From positions 8,719,411 to 8,783,410 of the forward strand of contig NC_087073.1 of the NCBI RefSeq assembly GCF_026151205.1: 64,000 nucleotides of DNA, in the 5' to 3' direction. This stretch comes from Bolinopsis microptera. Its lineage: Eukaryota > Ctenophora > Tentaculata > Lobata > Bolinopsidae. The position numbers were made by a program, and so were the translations under genes. Of the stretch, positions 1 to 13,032 are shown piece after piece (position 1 is the first letter of the stretch; every line of letters begins with the position of its first letter). A model generated the notes under the pieces. That model saw only the letters and a program-made list of their open reading frames with translations, had not been told where the DNA came from and did not search any database.

Positions 1-3000
1 ACGAGTGTAAGCGGGTCTTCGCTGATCGTTTGGTGAATGATCAGGACAGAACCTGGTTCGATGAACTTCTGAAAGAGCGCCTGGTCAAAGACTTTGACAC
101 GTCCTACGATGCAATTGCATCCGAAGACATGCTGGTTTACGGAGACTTCATGGTTCCCAACGCAGACCCAAGAATGTACGAACATATCGACAACGTCGAG
201 AAGATGGTGCTCATTCTCCAGGAGTACCTGGAAGATTACAACGCTCTGAGTACTGCCCAGATGAAACTGGTGCTGTTCCTGGACGCTGTGAGTCACGTGA
301 CTCGTATTAGTAGAGTTATCAGGCAGCCTCTTGGCAACGCTCTCCTTCTTGGAGTTGGAGGTTCCGGAAGACAATCTCTGACTCGACTTGCTGCGCATAT
401 GGCAGAATACGACCTCTTCCAGGTAACATAAGTGCTCATTATGTTGTTTTATCGTCAAATCTAGATTCTAGAATATTCTTAAATTTGGATTATTCTAACA
501 TTTTATTTAACGTAAATCAGTTATTATGTTCCTGATTGCATTGTCTTTCAGATTGAGTTGAGTAAGAATTACGGAGTGTCCGAGTGGAGGGAGGATTTGA
601 AAAACATGCTTCTCAAGGCTGGTCTTCAGAATAAGAGTATTGTTTTCCTCTTCTCTGATACACAGGTAATAATATATTTTAATATTGTTAGCTAAGTTAA
701 AATCAAACAATTTCGTGTGGATCACAATCAATTTATTTAAACATTATCTATACTACTACTACAATCATAGAATAGGTTATCATCAATCTATCTCGTGGAA
801 TTGCTAATGTAATTACTGACCTAATAAAAATTCAAATTGATACATCCCTCATCTTCTCTTACTATTCTGAAGCATTGTCAATCGGCATGGTTGCAATCTG
901 CCATAACTTCTTCATATGTTGCATCTTTTGTTTCTTTCGACCACAAAATGCCTCCAATCATTGAGAGTAGGGAGGCAATTACAAAACCAATGATAACATA
1001 GAGAGGGCTAAATGAGTAAAGGAAATAAACCAGAAAAGTACTGATCGCTCCAGCAGTTTTACCCCAGAAATTGATAACTCCCGTTGCTGTGTTTCTAATA
1101 ACAGTTGGATAGATCTCGGGAATTATTATCCAGATTATGATGTTGAATGCGGAGGCGAAAAATTTAATAAAGAAGAACGATGCTTTGGTAAAATTTAGGT
1201 TAATGCACACGAGCAGACTCGCTGTAAAAAGGAAGCCTATGATACCAAATGCCTTTATCGGCCAGACCCGCCCTAGTTTCTTTGCTACAAGCAAGCCCAA
1301 GGTCACGGCAAATAGTCCTGCGGCGGAAATGAAAGTAAGATCAAGCAGTTCCCTTCGTGTTAGAGTTTTACAAGTCCGCTCGATGGACCCTGACCCAACA
1401 CCACCACAGATATCTCTGGACACAGCGAATGGTAGATAAACTATGAGCCCAAATATCAGGAATATGTTTCCAGCATACATTATGGAGAGCAGTATTGTTT
1501 CTTTTCTGAACTGAGGTTTAAGGACGTCTGTTAAGGTACCACGTTCGTCGTTGAAAGTTTTTATCCTGAGGTTTTCTGGAAAGGGTTTGTTGTTCCAGTC
1601 AAAGTATATCCTGAGAGCATTTTTAGCTTTTTCCTCTTGTCCGCTGGCAACCAAATAACGAGGTGATTCAGGGACCATTGCTAGAATTACTATTGCAATC
1701 AAGATGGGCAAGTTGGCTACAATAATGAACACTCGCCAACCAAAAGTGTTCAGAAAAAGCACAGCCTCTATAGAAATGACTAGTAAAGATATGTTACCGA
1801 TCAAAAGCAGCGAAAATACACCATATTCTTTGTATTTTGCGCAGGTGATTTCTGAGCTGAACACCAAAGCTGTTGGAAAGTTTGCACCAATGCAAAGGCC
1901 GACAGAGATTCTTGTAAATAAAAACATCCATTTGTTTATCGATGCGGCAGACAGGAAACTGCTGACCGCTAAAATGAAACCTGCTATCAGAATAGTTTTT
2001 CGTCTACCGATTTTATCCGACAGACTACCGAAGAGAACTCCTCCGATCGCGTAGAAAAAGAACACCGAGCAACCTATAGCGACCTCAAAAACTAAACTCA
2101 AATTCCATTCGCACCTCAAATACGGGATCAGAACTGCCAGTATAACGAGCTCAGATACATCAGAAAATGAAACAAACATAAGTGCAGTCCAGGTGTAGTA
2201 CTGAGCTTTACCGAGTCCCAATTCCTCGTACACTTCTTCCAGATTCTTCTCCTCGCTTCTCTCTGCCTCATCATTTCCGTGTGTTGCCCCATAATTCACC
2301 ACCTCATTTTCTGTTCCCTCATCCATCTTTTGTTTTCTACCGAGTAGATGATTAGTGAGTTAGTGGGTCAATTTTTGTCATTATGTGAAGGCTGGAGCGA
2401 TTGCAATGTATCATTAAAAATGAAAACGGCAGTATTGGTCAACGGCTCGATGTTAAAGTTGTAAAATTTGAGAAACAAACTGTCTAGAAAAACAGAAATA
2501 CATGTGCCATCGGTATAGTCAGTTTCAATTACAAACTAAGACAAAATATAAAATTATCAAACAATTTACACATAATATCAGCAATGGTCACTGCAGTTCA
2601 GCTACACCACAAACTACGTGTATTATTATGATCCCGATCCTATGTGGAAAGTTTGCTCCCTCAACAAAATAAAACAACGAACTCCATTATAAAGTATTGA
2701 CTAGCCGACTAAAGCTGTAGTTACACCTCTACTCTGTTCCCACATGAAAAGTCTCCGTGGACGCGTACAATGTACATTGCACATAATGTAGAATATTATT
2801 ACATTATGTGCAATGTACAATGTACAATGTACAATGTACATTGCACATAATGTAGAATATTGTTAAATCGGTTTATATATTATATTAGTGATTATGAGGA
2901 ATACATAATATATAACTTTTTTTGCTGTTTATTATAATTAGAGCCCGAATAATATGATAATTTTTCTATTTCAGATAAAAGCAGAGTCCTTCCTCGAGGA

Positions 3001-6000
3001 CATCAACAATATCCTTAACTCTGGAGATGTTCCCAACATATACGCCTTCGAAGATCTGGATAACATCTACACCGCCATGAAGCCTGTCGTGCTGGATTTA
3101 GGACAGCAGCCGACCAAAACAAACCTGTTCGGAGCGTACACAAAGCGAGTAAAGAACAACACTCACACTGTTATCTGTATGAGTCCTATTGGTGAAGTGT
3201 TCAGAGCCAGACTTCGTATGTTCCCAGCTCTCATTAACTGCTGTACTATAGATTGGTTCAGCGAGTGGCCTGACGAGGCTTTGCAGTCCGTCGCCAAAAC
3301 ATTCCTCAGCGAGATTCCTGGTTTGGAGGATGGACAAGTGGAAGGGATTATTGATGGGTTGGTAAATACCTGTGTGGTAATCCATCAGACTGTCACTAAT
3401 GCGAGTAAACAGTACTTAATAGAGCAAGCAAGATACTCCTACGTCACACCCACCAGTTATCTAGAACTACTGGGTATCTTCTCCAAACTGATTAACTTGA
3501 AAAAGGAAGAGCTGGAAGCAGCAAGAAAAAGAACAAAAACTGGTTTGACAAAACTCCTCAACACTCAAGATGATGTGGCAAAAATGCAAGCTGAGTTGGA
3601 GACTATGAAGCCCATGCTGGAAGAAGCGACAAAGGACACGGAGGCAACAATGATACAGATAGACAAGGACAGTGTGGTAGCCGAACAAACAAGGGAGATG
3701 GTCCAGAAGGAGGAGTCTTCTGCAAGTATTATGGCAGAAGAATGTAAATCAATCGCTGATGATGCTCAGAGAGACCTCAACGAGGCACTCCCTGCCTTAG
3801 ATGCGGCTCTAAAGAGTTTGAAGAGTCTCAACAAGAACGACGTGGTTGAGGTGAGAGCATTGCAGAGACCTCCAAACGGTGTCCGGATGGTAATTGAAGC
3901 TGTGTGTATCATGAAAGCTATCAAACCAAAGAAAGTGCCTCATCCTGACAAGGCTGGTGTAAAGATTGACGACTACTGGGAGCCTGGCAAAGCCATTCTC
4001 CAGGACCCGACCAAGTTCTTGGACAGTCTCTTCAAGTTTGACAAGGATAATATCTCTGATGACGTCATCAAGAAGATTCAGCCTTATATCGATTCCGAGG
4101 ACTTCACTCCTCAAGCTATTCAGCGAGTGTCTAAAGCGTGTACCTCCATCTGTCAGTGGGCCAGAGCGATGCACAAGTACCACTTTGTGTCCAGGTCTGT
4201 GGCTCCTAAACGAGCTAGACTGAAGGAAGCACAAACACAACTCGATACCACCATGCAGATCTTAAGCGACGCAAAAGAAAGGCTGCAGGAAGTTGAGGAC
4301 AGAGTCGCAACACTCCAAGCAAAGTACGATGAGTGCCTCAACAAGAAAGAGGAGCTAGAAAACAAGACGGATCTCTGCCAGGCGCGTTTGGGACGAGCTG
4401 GTCGACTTATCGGAGGGTTAGCTGACGAGAAGATCAGATGGGAGGAAACTATCGAAACTCTGACAAAACGTATTGGTAACGTTGTTGGAGATCTGATGCT
4501 CTCCGCTGGTTGCATTGCTTATCTTGGTATTTACTCTGGTGAATACAGGCAGTCCTTGCAGGACAAGTGGGAAGATTATCTTATTGAGATGGGAGTCCCA
4601 CTAACTCCTCAGGTTAGTCTGGTGACTACCCTTGGAGACCCGGTCAAGATACGAGAATGGAATATTTACGGTCTCCCTCGTGACAACTTGTCTACTGAGA
4701 ATGGTGTTATCGTGCAGTACTCCCAGAGGTGGCCTCTATTTATCGACCCACAAGGACAAGCTAACAAGTGGGTCAAGGTCATGGAACGTGATAATGGTAT
4801 TGACGTCATAAAACTCACAAACAGGGACTTCTTGAGATCACTTGAAAATGCGGTCCGGTTTGGTAAGCCTTGCCTACTTGAGAATGTTGGCGAAGAGCTG
4901 GATCCTGCTTTAGAACCAATTTTACTGCAGCAAACATTCAAACAACAAGGTGGTATAGTGATCAAGTTGGGAGACACCATAATTCCTTACCATCCTGATT
5001 TCAAGCTGTACATCACCTCAAAATTGCCCAATCCTCATTACACACCCGAGGTTTCGACTAAAGTAACGATTGTCAACTTTACTTTATCACCGAGCGGTCT
5101 TGAAGACCAGCTGTTGGGTATCGTCGTGGCGGAGGAGAGGCCTGACTTGGAGGAAGCAAAGAACCAACTTATCGTGAGCAACGCCAAAATGAAGCAAGAG
5201 ATCAAGGAGATTGAAGATAAGATATTGCACAGACTTTCTGCTTCAGAAGGCTCCCCTGTTGACGACATCAGTCTCATTGACACATTGGAGATATCGAAGG
5301 TGAAAGCAGAAGAGATTAAAGCGAAGGTGCTTATTGCCGAGCAAACAGAGAGAGATATTGACGAAACAAGATCGAGATATCTACCTGTTGCGGTCAGGAC
5401 CCAGATCCTCTTCTTCTGTGTGGTCGATCTTGCTAAGGTCGACCCTATGTACCAGTATTCACTCGAATGGTACATCAAGATCTTCTTGAATGGTATTGCC
5501 AACGCTGAGACGTCTGACGATTTGAACGAACGAATCGTTAACATCAACGAATTCTTCACCTTCTCATTGTACGTTAACGTGTGCAGATCTGTATTCGAGA
5601 AAGACAAGCTTCTTTTCTCCTTCCTTCTGTGTGTTCGTATCCTCATGCACGAGAAAGACATCAATATGGACGACTGGAGATTCCTTATTGCTGGTGGAAT
5701 GTTGCCTGAAAAGCTGATTGCTAACGCTGGCGAGGGATGGTTGTCTGACAGAAGTTGGACAGAGTTACAGGCTTTGAATTTGCTTGGTGCTTTTGTGGGA
5801 ATCGCTGATACTTTTAAAGAGTATGAGGTTGCCTTTAGGGCCTACTTTGATAGCCCTGAGCCTGAAAGGTTAGTCTAAAATGTAACTTAAAACGTTTCTT
5901 GATTGATTATAATTTCATCTTCTTGATGTATCATAAAAAGGAATCGGATACGGAATAAAACTAGAGCTGGCGTACTGATCATAAATAAATATTTTCAGAG

Positions 6001-9000
6001 CTCCACTACCAGGAAAATGGGAACAGCTCACAAATTTCCAGAAACTTCTTATTCTGAAGTGCATACGTCCTGACAAGTTCACCAACGCCATGCAAGACTT
6101 TATCGCGAATAGCCTTGGTGAGCAGTTCATCGAGCCCCAGACCACTGATCTATCCCTGGTCTACAAGGATTCCTCCCCAACTACACCCCTCATTTTCGTG
6201 CTGTCCACTGGAACTGACCCTGCTGCTGATCTATACGCCTTCGCAGAGGTAAAATTCCGCGAGAACTATTCTAGTGTTAAACTTTTGTGGCTAAGAAAAA
6301 GTATAATTTTTTGTGACTCGAAGTCAAAATGTAAATTGCACTGCTGTTTAAAGTTATATTTCATGTACGTAAAAATGCCTTAATCTCTTCAGGAGATGAA
6401 GTTCTCTAAGAAGCTGACTGCTATCTCGCTGGGTCAAGGCCAGGGACCTCGAGCTGAGGCCATGATGAGATCTGCAATGGAGCGTGGAAGATGGGTATTC
6501 TTCCAGAACTGCCATCTTGCCCCATCCTGGATGTCCTCGCTGGAGCAGCTCACTGAGAATATTGACGCTGACAAGGTTCACAGAGATTTCAGGCTGTGGC
6601 TGACCAGTATGCCCACACCTAAGTTCCCTGTTGCGATCCTGCAGAACGGCAGCAAGATGACGGTGGAGCCCCCCAGAGGTGTGAAGGCTAATCTGCTGAA
6701 GAGTTACCAGCAGCACAATGATGAATTCCTCACTTCTTGCACTGGCAGAGTATGTCATAACGGATTTTTAATTATCTGGTTGTTGTTTTTTTGCTGTATA
6801 TCGTAAATTGATAATTTGATACCACTTCAGTTACAATAGGAAAGTTTAATTTTTGATAGGTCACGAAAACTCCCATCTGAGCCAAGTTTACTTCATAATT
6901 GAAGCCAAATGTACAATTAATACAATTTTCCAGATATTCTAGAAATCAACCATCAGTATTTCATGTTTAACTATTTAACAGGACGTGGAATTCAAAGCTC
7001 TGCTCTTTTCGCTCTTCATGTTCAATGCTGTTATCTGTGAACGAAGGAAGTTTGGCTCGCTTGGTTTCAACATCCCATACGATTTCACCGCTGGAGACTG
7101 TAACATCTGCGTGTCTCAGCTCAACATGTTCCTCCAAGAATACGCCCCCCAAGTCCCTCTCAAGGTAACACATAAATCTTATAAACCTGAGGACATAAGT
7201 TATATAATTTATGATTTATCACCATCACGATCCATACTCTCCCGACTCCCATGAAATATGGATGCTATTTTGATTTACGAATTGCATAACAATCCAGCAA
7301 GCTTACAATTGTTTCCTCTACTTTAGGTGCTGCACTACACTGCTGGTGACATCAACTTCGGAGGCCGAGTTACTGATGACTGGGACAGGAGATGTATCAA
7401 CACCATATTGTACGGGTTCTACAACAAGGAAGTTCTCACTGAGGGTCATAAGTTCTCCGAGTCTGGAACTTACAAACAAATTTCTCATGGTAAACTATTT
7501 TATACCTGCCAAATATAAAATATTTTATTAACAATGACCGTTGGATTACACTTGCGTTTCTCTGACTCCAGGAAATTCCAAACATACACAGTTGGAGTAT
7601 TACGATTCAGAGAATTACATTCGGTATACAACCTAGGCCTAAACTCACTTATTTCAGAGGCCGTGTTCAAGGATTACATCAAGTCCATCAAGGCACTCCC
7701 TCTGAACGACAGTCCGGAACTGTTCGGGCTCCACGAGAACGCTAACATGACTTACGCTCAGAACGAAACATTTGCAATCCTCGACAAGTTCCTCCTTATG
7801 CAGGCCAAGACTGGCGGTGGAGGAGGAAAGTCTCAGGAAGAGGTGACTTTTTTGTTCAGATCGAAATTGTGGCAAAATGTTGATTTTATAGTTACTTCGA
7901 TACACTTTATAGTTTAACGTCTAAGATGGCATATTTATCCTTTTGATGAAGAGAGATAAGATAATTATTATCTAAATGTTTCTATTCTGATTATGTTTGT
8001 AATTAACGATCCGATTTGTTTAACAGGTGATCGACGAGACGTCAAAACAGATTTTATCTAAGGTCCCTAAGCCGTTTGATATTGTAGATTTGATGGAGAG
8101 ACACCCTGTAATGTATGAAGAGAGTATGAACACAGTCCTCCAACAAGAGGTTTGTTTGCTGATATTATTCAATATTCAGTCTCTGGATAATTCCAGTGAA
8201 AATATACAGTTTCAAAGACTTTTCTAATTTAAGGACTAAAATTGATACGGTTCTAAATTTCCCTGTGAATTAATGTTATCTCTAATCTGCTAGGTGATCC
8301 TGTACAACACTCTGCTGAGCCTGATACACCGCTCACTAGGCGACCTGCTTAAAGCCCTCAAGGGTTTAGTCGTCATGTCAGACCAGCTGGAGAGGATGTC
8401 GACCTCTGTCTTCAACAACTCCGTACCTGATATGTGGGCCAACAAAGCTTACCCCTCTCTCAAACCTTTGGGTTCATGGGTTGCTGATCTTCTTACGGTT
8501 TGTTAGCATGTCTTTATTCTTTATTTCTTATTTAAATGTACCGAATCCTTAATTTCTTACACTTGGTTACCATAGCTATACTAGCTATAGGTTTGTTTGT
8601 TTTTTTTTTTAAGAAACGGGCCCTTTCGCACTTTACAGGAGCAGTACATGCGCAATTACACTCACGTGTTACTCATTAGCAGTCTGTAGTAATAGTATGC
8701 ATATTGTGCAATATGCTATCTCTGACTCTATATTATGTACTGCAATGTACTGGTTCTTAATTCTTTGTCTCTTTGTCTGTTTGAAGAGGGCCAAAACTAC
8801 TTTACGGGTGTGACTACCTATTTATATATGTATATGCTTAAAAGGTATAGGTAGATGGTACTTGATACCGATGGAAACAACTAGTTAATTAATCCTGTCA
8901 TCAGCAACTCGTTAAGTCTCAATTCTAGATTTGGGAATCATCGCCATTCTAATTCACGGAATTGTCGCCACGAAATAATTGTGAAAGGAATTGTGACATG

Positions 9001-9924
9001 TTTAATTTATAAGTAGATGTCAAAAGTGGCGATGATCATTTATTTTCTAGATTATCACGTCGTCTATAGTAGTCGGAACTATAAACTTACACATATATCT
9101 TCACCTTCAGAGGCTAGAATTCATCAAGGGTTGGAACAAGGACGGGATCCCAAATGTGTTCTGGATCTCAGGTTTCTTCTTCCCTCAAGCCTTCATCACC
9201 GGTGCTCTGCAGAACTACGCGCGGCTCACCAGTATCTCGATCGATACTATCGGATTTGAGTACAGGGTGGTACCTGTAACGGAGGAGATAAAGGAGAAAC
9301 CCAAGACTGGGTGCTATGTGTCTGGGTTCTTTGTTGAGGGTGCAAGGTGGTGTAGTGAGACACATGTTCTTGCTGAGTCTAGACCAAAAGAGCTTTTCAC
9401 TGGTTTGTATTTTTACTTGTAGCTTAATTTTATTAAAACTATGAACATAAAACAAAATATTACTCTACCAATAACCACGTTAAACTAGTGGATTGATGGC
9501 GTCTAGTATCCACAAAATAAATTACTAAGGCTAGCTATATACCGTTTGTTAACTTTACCCTGTGAAATTTTTACTTACAATTTACTATAATCGAGCATGA
9601 AAACATTTTAAGTTAGTAGACTACTAGTAGTCCTCCCTAGTTATAGTCCCTATAGCTATCAGTTTCATTTCCTCAAACAAAAAGATAAACTATCCCCACT
9701 CCTCAGATATGCCGACGATCCAACTGATCCCAGCAGCGGACAGAGAGCAACCCAGCAGCGGTATCTACATCTGCCCCGTCTACAAGACCCTGACTCGAGC
9801 AGGAACACTCTCCACTACTGGACACAGTACCAACTTTGTCATGCCCCTCGAGCTTCCATCTGATAAGCCTCCAGAGCACTGGATTAAGCGAGCTGTCGCT
9901 CTTATCTGTGCTCTAGACTATTAA
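1..9924 (+). CDS. Axonemal dynein heavy chain, C-terminal part (inner-arm DNAH3/7/12 type)
   Basis: Motor subunit of a ciliary dynein arm; it hydrolyses ATP to slide doublet microtubules. The 5' end is outside the window. Twelve exons join in frame: 1-422, 552-665, 2975-5868, 5999-6248, 6393-6749, 6982-7164, 7327-7489, 7658-7842, 8027-8149, 8294-8497, 9111-9402, 9707-9924, giving about 1800 residues ending at TAA 9922-9924. All introns are GT-AG. The first exon carries the AAA4 P-loop GVGGSGRQSL. The long third exon encodes the antiparallel stalk coiled coil, the microtubule-binding tip (around 3830-4060), AAA5 and the start of AAA6. The last exons encode the C-terminal domain with the family signature GTLSTTGHSTNFV. 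The subclass is judged from overall resemblance (for example MSPIGEVFRARLR and the C-terminus) and could be DNAH7, DNAH3 or DNAH12. Intron 2 (666-2974) holds a nested antisense gene. No frameshift is seen. Confidence 0.93.
878..2326 (-). CDS. SVOP/SLC22-like MFS transporter, intronless, nested in dynein intron
   Basis: A 482-residue protein read without interruption from ATG at 2326 to a stop at 878. It is a 12-helix major facilitator. After a polar acidic N-terminus comes a segment like the SVOP/SV2 start (LEEVYEELGLGKAQYYTWTA), then hydrophobic segments. The canonical motif GSLSDKIGRRKT lies between TM2 and TM3, VPESPRYLVASG follows TM6, and a C-terminal ETKDATYEEV matches the usual ETKG end of the sugar/organic ion transporter superfamily. 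Length is normal for the family. The substrate cannot be told. The whole gene lies in one dynein intron on the opposite strand and has no introns, so it may be a retrocopy or simply a compact nested gene. No poly(A) tract marks a recent retrotransposition. Confidence 0.85.
   Translation of the reverse strand: MDEGTENEVVNYGATHGNDEAERSEEKNLEEVYEELGLGKAQYYTWTALMFVSFSDVSELVILAVLIPYLRCEWNLSLVFEVAIGCSVFFFYAIGGVLFGSLSDKIGRRKTILIAGFILAVSSFLSAASINKWMFLFTRISVGLCIGANFPTALVFSSEITCAKYKEYGVFSLLLIGNISLLVISIEAVLFLNTFGWRVFIIVANLPILIAIVILAMVPESPRYLVASGQEEKAKNALRIYFDWNNKPFPENLRIKTFNDERGTLTDVLKPQFRKETILLSIMYAGNIFLIFGLIVYLPFAVSRDICGGVGSGSIERTCKTLTRRELLDLTFISAAGLFAVTLGLLVAKKLGRVWPIKAFGIIGFLFTASLLVCINLNFTKASFFFIKFFASAFNIIIWIIIPEIYPTVIRNTATGVINFWGKTAGAISTFLVYFLYSFSPLYVIIGFVIASLLSMIGGILWSKETKDATYEEVMADCNHAD
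2771..2861. repeat. Palindromic repeat with a third copy of one arm
   Basis: An 18-bp arm (TACATTGCACATAATGTA, 2773-2790) and its exact reverse complement (2800-2817) are separated by 9 bases. Then comes a short ACAATGT tandem run, and the first arm recurs at 2837-2854, again followed by GAATATT. It lies in the dynein intron between the nested transporter gene and the next exon. Confidence 0.8.
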
Positions 9925-10939
9925 AGTCTCGCATTTACGACTTTATTCGTTTGAGAAAAGACTTTGTAATACAGAGTTATAGAGACTTTACTATGATTTA
10001 TATTATTTTTAATCCGTGTAAATATCACGCTGTAAATTATTGTAGATTCAGATAAAATGTACAATATTAGAAACAAAGTCATGTTCGTAGGTTAGCTACG
10101 TTTTAGATTTTTAACTGTGAAGAAATTAATATGGGTTGTAAACTTGTATATAATGATTTTATTCTGAGGTAGTAGGGATCTCGATTAGATAATTCCTACC
10201 ACCCTCGGTATTATCACCCCGTTACAATCAGATTCAATCAAACTCTTGTCAGTATTCATCACAAACATTTCTCTCTATATACCAAGTTTCATTACAATTG
10301 TGAACGATATCTAGCTTTTCATTTCAAGATGTAGATAGATTTCTATGTACTTGTAGTAACAGTTTTGTAAAATTTTTAGAATAATTCATTTAAACTCCAA
10401 ATTCTATGCGTATTACTTCTCCACGTCATCACGACCAACCCTCCTGTTGTCAGACGAAGAAAGTGCCTAAACGTAAATATTTACAATTTTGAAACGAAAT
10501 TACTAAGATCCATCTTAACTCCAAAAACAAAGACATTATATTTAATGGAGAAAGCACTCCCTTCACTTGAAATGGCGCACAATTAATGTACCAGATGCCT
10601 TCTAGAGAAATAATCGCAATTTATTAACTTTTACATCTCATTGTTGGTGCCCAAGTTGCTCTGTAAGTGTAATAACACACTATCCTCGGTTCTTTTATGT
10701 TTTAACTAATTGGTTAAGCTCACATTTACAGGTTAGCAATAGCTGGGTGAAAAAATTTACTATACTCCATCGTAGCCAAATTATATCTGCGTACTATAAA
10801 TTACGTACCGTAGAATGGGGGAACTTCGCCATGTTTTACAGCTATTTCATGTTATTTAGAAAATACGACACGAGTACTAATCTTCCCTGACAATACGAAT
10901 GATCTGGTTATATTTACATGTCCGTAGTATAACTCCGTG

Positions 10940-10997
10940 TTACTGGGCGGCGCTCAGCCTGTCATTATGAACATTATAGCCTGGGGTCCCCAGATTA
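10940..10997 (+). mobile_element. TTAC-type MITE, copy 1 (58 bp)
   Basis: Begins TTACTGGGCGGCGCTCAGCC and ends CTGGGGTCCCCAGATTA. It is flanked on both sides by the 9-bp repeat AACTCCGTG (10931-10939 and 10998-11006). It matches the copies at 19719-19808 and 21431-21517, with the internal AT-rich part deleted. The imperfect terminal inverted repeats and target duplication identify it as a short non-autonomous DNA transposon. Confidence 0.8.
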
Positions 10998-12427
10998 AAC
11001 TCCGTGCCGGCTTCGAAATCATCATCCCTAAATTTCTTCGGAAATTTTTGGTCATATCAGTTAGATTTAAGCATTAAAGAGAAGTCACTGTGCTGCAGTA
11101 GATGCTAGCAAAGTGGGTACACTAATATTATAATGATCTTTGTATTATTTTATTATGCTATTCAGTTCATATCGGGAGGAAAATCAAAAACAGCGAGTGC
11201 TTTTCACAAAATTCGTACGCCCATTACATTTAATTTCATATTTTTGATGGCTGATAATTTGAAATTGAGTTTAATAGGCCTTTCCGCTTTTCCGAACAAT
11301 AACCTTCGTACCTGCCGATGTGGCAGCTCTAAGTCTAATATACTTTTCTAGATTACAATATTTTTACCATTTAGAATTTTGAGCGCTTTCCGGCAAGAGA
11401 CAATGCAGATGACTCATTAGACTCATCTGGAGAGCACAAAAACCCCCGGGAGCCCATAAAAACTCACCAGACTCTTTGAGTAGTCTACTAGTACTCCTAT
11501 ATCGGTATGTAATGTTGACAGGAAGGGAGAATGGTAAATATTGTACGCCGCATCTAAATTTCTAACTTATAAAAGTTTGCAGAATGAACAATGAAAGGAC
11601 TGATCATTTTGCTTACCCTTCTATTGTCTAATTAATGTTACAACATAGCATAGTAATCGCGAATTTTTAAAATATTTCCGGTTATCGCTGCTCGTATGTC
11701 GTAAAACAATACCAAAAAGCATAATACCATACAGTGGTTATAAATGAGCTACAGGTACAACTCCTGCAATAACCTTGCTGATCCAATAACCTTGATGAAC
11801 ATTTTCAATATGAACCGTTGCAGTTTGTCGACCACACTATTACGACTGTATGGCCCCCTTCCATTTTGCACTACTTTAGTTGTGGCATATGGCCAATTTT
11901 TGCGTCCGCGGCGGCTTTTTCGTGCAACTCTACGTTTTCTGGTAACGAACTTTGAGGGGGAAATAAAACATTTTGCCGTCGATTCGGACAGTTTGTCTTC
12001 ACGAAAAGTGAAAATTTGTCTGCCACAATTACGTAATTAGTAAAACGGTTCAAACTTCGCAACATAATTTCAATTTTCATAACATGTTTGTCAAATTATG
12101 GATTCTCAGTTTACACTGAAGACAATACAGAGTAAAGACCTGGTGATGGTTCTCGCTAATCTCCTACAAGCGCGGTTACAGTTTTAAATTCGATGTTGCT
12201 AGAAACTATTATGTTATAGATTGGGAGGAGGATCTTTGTATCGTAATAATGTAAATAAATCCGTTGAACTTACACTGTACTACAAACCTTATGTTGAGTA
12301 AGTCTAGATACGCGACCCGATGCTCTATAACCTTACCTCATGACGGACACGGAAGTCTGGGATTGGTGCAATTCAAACCCAGCAAAATGATTTGATTGGA
12401 TGACATGTAGGCGGCGTATAGATAAAT

Positions 12428-13032
12428 CACGTGACCGATGTGAGTCAGTAAAAAAGCTGCACGTGTCGTTTCCGTAGCAACATGATCGGTCGCTATGGAG
12501 ACACGTGCTGAGGTGATGAGATGTCACGTGACACACGGAGCTAACCTCTGATAAATCGAAATGGCAAAGATGTGCGCGTTCTCGCAGCTCTGAGGTCACG
12601 TGACAGCGTTGTACTCGGTCACGTGACTCACGCTGGTCCAATAAGACGTGGGGAAGCGCATAAAGGAAGGAAAGATCGGAGCAGGCCCAGTCGCATCAGT
12701 GCTGTACTGCGAGCACGGCTTGATGATCTATTGTTCCTCTTTGCCATGGCTGGTGATGTCAAGCCTCCCCATTAACTCGATTATAAACTTTACACATCTT
12801 GACTCTTTGCTCTCACTGTACCTCCGCATTTGCATAATTCAAGGTCCTTTCAGCGTATGGCAGAACATTCTCGATGTATACTTTTAGTACATTGCACGCA
12901 CATCTTTTGTTACACCTCCGCATTGCTCTGGGTCATTATTCAGATGTTATGAAATGTCACAGACTGAATTTGATATCCTATACGCTTATTCTCTGTGGAC
13001 AACACCACGTGTCCAATACCTGGTGTCACGTG
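12428..13032. promoter_or_regulatory. Cluster of eight CACGTG (E-box) sites upstream of alpha-tubulin
   Basis: CACGTG occurs at 12428, 12460, 12502, 12525, 12597, 12620, 13006 and 13027, several of them as the extended palindrome GTCACGTGAC. Another lies at 13704. This sequence is the known core for bHLH-zip factors (USF, MITF/TFEB, Myc/Max). Any regulatory role here is inference. The same motif is also found inside repeats elsewhere in the window. Confidence 0.4.

Noticed and set aside
1137..2054. Plus-strand ORFs of 100 and 116 codons
   Set aside because: They are the opposite strand of the nested SVOP-like transporter, with no family resemblance.
3098..5664. Several minus-strand ORFs up to 208 codons
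   Set aside because: Antisense shadows of the long dynein stalk exon; the dynein frame is clearly the coding one.
7572..7623. Possible extra dynein exon after a CCAG acceptor
   Set aside because: Joining 7327-7489 straight to 7658-7842 keeps frame and gives the expected dynein sequence; including this segment breaks the frame.
11133..12887. Short ORFs in the dynein-tubulin spacer
   Set aside because: None exceeds about 100 codons, none has recognisable motifs and splice sites do not link them.
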